A stretch of 64,000 nucleotides of DNA, taken from assembly GCF_004916895.1 (NCBI RefSeq), contig NZ_SNTZ01000001.1:404263-468262 (forward strand). The letters run 5' to 3'. Positions 61,349 through 64,000 of this stretch are shown here, in pieces. This DNA comes from Flagellimonas alvinocaridis (lineage in GTDB: Bacteria > Bacteroidota > Bacteroidia > Flavobacteriales > Flavobacteriaceae). The translations under genes and the position numbers were made by a program. How positions within the stretch are numbered: the stretch's first letter is position 1; every line of letters begins with the position of its first letter. The notes beneath the pieces are model-generated. The model was not told the DNA's origin. It did no database searches and saw nothing but the letters and a program-made list of their open reading frames with translations.

Positions 61349-62062
61349 ATGCTTTATAAACTTAACCTAGAGAATATCCTCTTTTTGGATATCGAGACCG
61401 TACCCCAAAATTCGAGTTTCCCAGATTTGGATGAAACCACCCAATTGCTTTGGGAACAAAAAACACAATACCAACGAAAGGACGAGATCAGTGCCGAAGA
61501 CTTTTATGAACGGGCCGGAATTTGGGCCGAATTCGGAAAAATCGTTTGCATTTCGGTTGGGTATTTTGTGATTAAGGGAGAAAACCGAAATTTTCGAGTA
61601 ACCTCTTTCCATGGAGAAGAGACGAACATTCTGAACCAGTTCAAGCAATTACTGAAAGACCACTTTAGCCAAGCAAAACATTTGTTGTGTGCCCACAATG
61701 GCAAGGAGTTCGACTTTCCCTATATTGCCCGCCGCATGGTCATCAATAGCATTAACCTGCCCTATAAATTGGACCTATTTGGCAAAAAACCTTGGGAAGT
61801 TCCCCATCTGGACACGATGGAACTTTGGAAATTTGGAGATTACAAACATTATACCTCCCTTAAATTACTGGCCCACATTCTTGGCATTCCATCCCCAAAA
61901 GAGGATATGGATGGCAGTATGGTGAAGGATGTCTATTATGAGAGCAAGGATATTGACAGGATCATCTCCTATTGCGAATTGGATGTGGTGACCACGGCCC
62001 AGGTCTTTCTTAGACTACGCAATGAGGAGTTGCTTTTCGAGGATGAAATCAAGAAGGTCTAA
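61349..62062 (+). CDS. Predicted 3'-5' exonuclease (PolB-like DEDD)
   Basis: A 237-residue exonuclease. The DEDD residues are Asp14 and Glu16 (FLDIETV), an Asp in CAHNGKEFDFPYIARR and an Asp in the C-terminal YCELDVVTTAQVFL. It belongs to the DNA polymerase B-like exonuclease family (PF10108 type), suggesting DNA or RNA end processing. It ends the repair-linked unit with ogt. Confidence 0.9.
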   Translation: MLYKLNLENILFLDIETVPQNSSFPDLDETTQLLWEQKTQYQRKDEISAEDFYERAGIWAEFGKIVCISVGYFVIKGENRNFRVTSFHGEETNILNQFKQLLKDHFSQAKHLLCAHNGKEFDFPYIARRMVINSINLPYKLDLFGKKPWEVPHLDTMELWKFGDYKHYTSLKLLAHILGIPSPKEDMDGSMVKDVYYESKDIDRIISYCELDVVTTAQVFLRLRNEELLFEDEIKKV

Positions 62063-62076
62063 TGATGAGTATGTTT

Positions 62077-62108
62077 TATTCAGATATCAGACGTCTGATG
62101 TCAGAATA
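62077..62108. repeat. 32-bp near-perfect palindrome
   Basis: TATTC and GAATA flank a perfect inner palindrome ATCAGACGTCTGAT (62086-62099), with only two mismatched base pairs. It lies 14 bases after the exonuclease stop, in a 237-base gap in front of the convergent protease gene. It could be a terminator-like hairpin shared by the converging units. Confidence 0.7.
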
Positions 62109-62299
62109 TTAGCCCTCGGTACAAATCATATCACTTTTATAATACCAATTTCCATTCTGAGTGTGCGATGAATCCCTTCAAATTGGATTTTTTGTGTTTC
62201 AGAAAAGTATGACAGGCAGCAAAAAGAGCTTGATGAACCACTCTGCCTTTCTTGCTTCCGATTCAATTACCTGTTTTGGGATGGAACCATTCATCTCCA

Positions 62300-64000
62300 T
62301 TAATTTTTGTAAAACTTGGTACTTTTAATGCCCCCATAATCCTGCACGACCAAAACATACAAGCCCGAAGCCAGCGCAGAAACATTTATAGACCCCGTAA
62401 TCTTTCCACTATCTATAATGTTCCCCGAGGTAGTAACTACAGAATACTCTGCATCAGGAGATAAATCTGATTGAATACTCAGGTAATCCACGGTTGGGTT
62501 GGGATATGCCTGTATTTGGTAATCTTGGGCATAGGTTAAAGATTCATAAACCATCGCTTCGGTATCCTCACCATTGAATTCGAACTGGAAAACTTCTGAA
62601 AATTCTGAAACCGCATTCTCAGTACAGATGGAACGGATTCGAGATTCATAAACCGTTCCAACCTCTAGATTGATAAGCTCAAGTTGATTGTCCCAAAGAA
62701 GTTCAGTAGTCCATTCATCCTTGTCAATAGCCTTGTATTGTACTTCAAAAAGAGTTTCATTGGCATCGGACCATGAGATGGTAGACCCTGTATCCGTTGA
62801 TGAAACCAATTCAACATTGGATGGAATCTCAATGGAACACTGGGAAACCTGCGCCCCAGAAACAATTAACGAGAAATCTTGAAGTCCATTGGTCAAATTC
62901 CCCTTATGGGTAACGGTGATGGTATATTGTCCGTTGGCGTTCCCAATTTCGATTCGCTCATAAGGATCAACTGTATTGTCACCCTGCGTCGCTGCATCGT
63001 TGGCTTTCGCAGGATTCAATTTCCAAGGATAGTAGGTTTCCCCAGATTTGGTGATTCTGATGTCCAAATCGTTGGTAAGGGCAGCGGTGGTATTGTTCAA
63101 CTCTCCCCTATTGATGTAATTTCCCTCAGGATCAGTCCAAGAAATGGAAGCCATTAGAGGCTCCGTCCCATTGGCCATAACGGTAATGGAAAAGGTTTCC
63201 CCGTTGGCCAGGCTTTCTTCATTGATCAAGGTGGTAAATTCTTTGTTCTGTAAAACTTCGGCAGCAGTCTTGGCGTTCATCACTCCCCACCCCATTTTAT
63301 AATCAGGTCCTTGGGCATTTACATCATCAGCAGTATGTAGGGCAAGACCTTTCAAGGTTGCTGCCTTCATATAGGAACCAAACAATTCTTCATGGTATTG
63401 TTGTAACAACAAAAGCGATCCAGTAACCCCTGGCGCCGCCATGGAAGTCCCGGCAGAAAGTTGGTAACTGGAATTGGTTTCGGAACTGGTGGTTAGGATA
63501 TTAGATCCATCCCCGGCCAAATCTGGCTTTATACGTCCATCATCAACAGGGCCAAAGCTGCTGTATCCAGCAACTGTAGCATTCTTCAACTCCCCTTTGC
63601 TGCCAATTTCAGTATTGGCGCCCGCAATGGTAAGTCCGTTTTTGGCTACGGTGAATCCGAGCAGAAGATCAAACCCATCTGCCGTTTTACCAAAGTTTGG
63701 GGAAGCGTTGTCGTAGGATTTCTGATTGTTTCCCGCAGCGGTTACCATTAAATAGTAAGGTGCGTTGTACATGATTCGGTCCCAATCTTGGGTCACTTTA
63801 ATATAAGACCCAAAGTACCAATCCGGCACTCGGTCCGAAAGTATTCCATAGGAATGATTACTAAGCAACAGACCATTGGCTGCCGCTTCTGCCACTTCAA
63901 TTTTGTCACGGGTCCAATCGTGGGTCATGGCTTGTGCACCATAGGCCACTCCTTTGGCGCTGGGCTCTACCCCAGATGCAATAAGGTTTCCTGTCACCAA
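62300..64000 (-). CDS. T9SS-targeted subtilase (S8 peptidase), 5' end missing
   Basis: The last 566 residues of a secreted serine protease; the 5' part lies beyond the right edge. The subtilisin Asn is in YLMVTAAGNNQ and the catalytic Ser in SAGTSMAAPGVTGS; the Asp and His motifs are outside or at the edge (VTGNLIASG follows the usual His motif). Next comes a P-domain-like beta region (ISWTDPEGNYINRGELNN), a fibronectin III-like domain (TISWSDANETLFEVQYK), and a type IX secretion sorting domain (YQIQAYPNPTVDYLSI ... STKFYKN). The type IX system is confined to Bacteroidota, supporting the taxonomy. Confidence 0.9.
   Translation of the reverse strand: MVTGNLIASGVEPSAKGVAYGAQAMTHDWTRDKIEVAEAAANGLLLSNHSYGILSDRVPDWYFGSYIKVTQDWDRIMYNAPYYLMVTAAGNNQKSYDNASPNFGKTADGFDLLLGFTVAKNGLTIAGANTEIGSKGELKNATVAGYSSFGPVDDGRIKPDLAGDGSNILTTSSETNSSYQLSAGTSMAAPGVTGSLLLLQQYHEELFGSYMKAATLKGLALHTADDVNAQGPDYKMGWGVMNAKTAAEVLQNKEFTTLINEESLANGETFSITVMANGTEPLMASISWTDPEGNYINRGELNNTTAALTNDLDIRITKSGETYYPWKLNPAKANDAATQGDNTVDPYERIEIGNANGQYTITVTHKGNLTNGLQDFSLIVSGAQVSQCSIEIPSNVELVSSTDTGSTISWSDANETLFEVQYKAIDKDEWTTELLWDNQLELINLEVGTVYESRIRSICTENAVSEFSEVFQFEFNGEDTEAMVYESLTYAQDYQIQAYPNPTVDYLSIQSDLSPDAEYSVVTTSGNIIDSGKITGSINVSALASGLYVLVVQDYGGIKSTKFYKN

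Noticed and set aside
1..64000. tRNA or rRNA genes
   Set aside because: No cloverleaf or rRNA segment was recognised by eye on either strand; a covariance-model search would be needed to exclude one.

Overview
The window is typical of a marine member of the Flavobacteriaceae (Bacteroidota), perhaps near Muricauda/Allomuricauda. The genus is inference; the family rests on several visible features: Bacteroidota-type -7 boxes (TAnnTTTG) close to start codons, lipoprotein and secreted proteins with short hydrophobic leaders, a subtilase with a C-terminal type IX secretion sorting domain, LytTR regulators paired with TPR histidine kinases, and BNR-propeller and DUF1080 proteins. I saw no rRNA, tRNA, CRISPR array, IS element or prophage.

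Layout. 1-2604: edge of a lipoprotein gene, then a divergent GMC dehydrogenase plus gluconate-2-dehydrogenase subunit 3 pair. 2776-6363: class Ia ribonucleotide reductase (nrdB-nrdA, minus strand). 6364-6849: gene-free. 7262-9977: LytTR response regulator and TPR sensor kinase. 9967-15021: DUF3109, MarC, small membrane protein, CtpA protease, dCMP deaminase, HupE, DjlA-like co-chaperone. 15145-20084: bacilliredoxin, PlsC, HD hydrolase, Gfo/Idh/MocA oxidoreductase, vanadium-haloperoxidase/PAP2-like lipoprotein. 20103-23047: ECF sigma factor with a YciI/DGPF partner, and a PA0069-type radical SAM protein. 23090-24310: a repeat island. 24366-33483: collagen-like lipoprotein, secreted unknown, enoyl-CoA hydratase, NtrY-like kinase, HemJ-like protein, giant BNR protein. 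33589-36953: DUF1080 / Gfo-Idh-MocA / P1 peptidase operon. 37079-40265: SPFH-GYF protein, zinc-ribbon membrane protein, membrane LytTR regulator. 40356-44792: small secreted proteins, two propeller lactonase-like proteins, MATE exporter. 44847-45637: DUF3050 gene with a frameshift. 45664-56644: heme biosynthesis region (hemH, then AraC regulator and hemA-hemC-hemD-hemE-DUF6973-hemF-phzF-hemB). 56679-62062: serine hydrolase, DM13 lipoprotein, outer-membrane protein, CNNM/CBS protein, Ogt, 3'-5' exonuclease. 62300-64000: truncated T9SS subtilase.

How the genes fit together. Most of tetrapyrrole synthesis from glutamyl-tRNA to coproporphyrinogen III oxidation is on one strand with overlapping genes; ferrochelatase and a HemJ-like oxidase lie elsewhere in the window, and a 9+9 bp palindrome beside the AraC gene is a candidate control site. 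A second theme is scattered: GMC dehydrogenase + subunit 3, two exported Gfo/Idh/MocA oxidoreductases, a DUF1080 (3-keto-disaccharide hydrolase family) lipoprotein, a ThuA-like protein and two lactonase-like propellers, which together resemble a 3-keto-glycoside oxidation/cleavage route. A third is the SPFH + zinc-ribbon membrane pair, reminiscent of the Bacillus YdjI/YdjG membrane-stress proteins. A genome-specific family of hairpin repeats (GTCATTTCGA...TCGAAATGAC) occurs at least six times and builds the 23-24 kb island.
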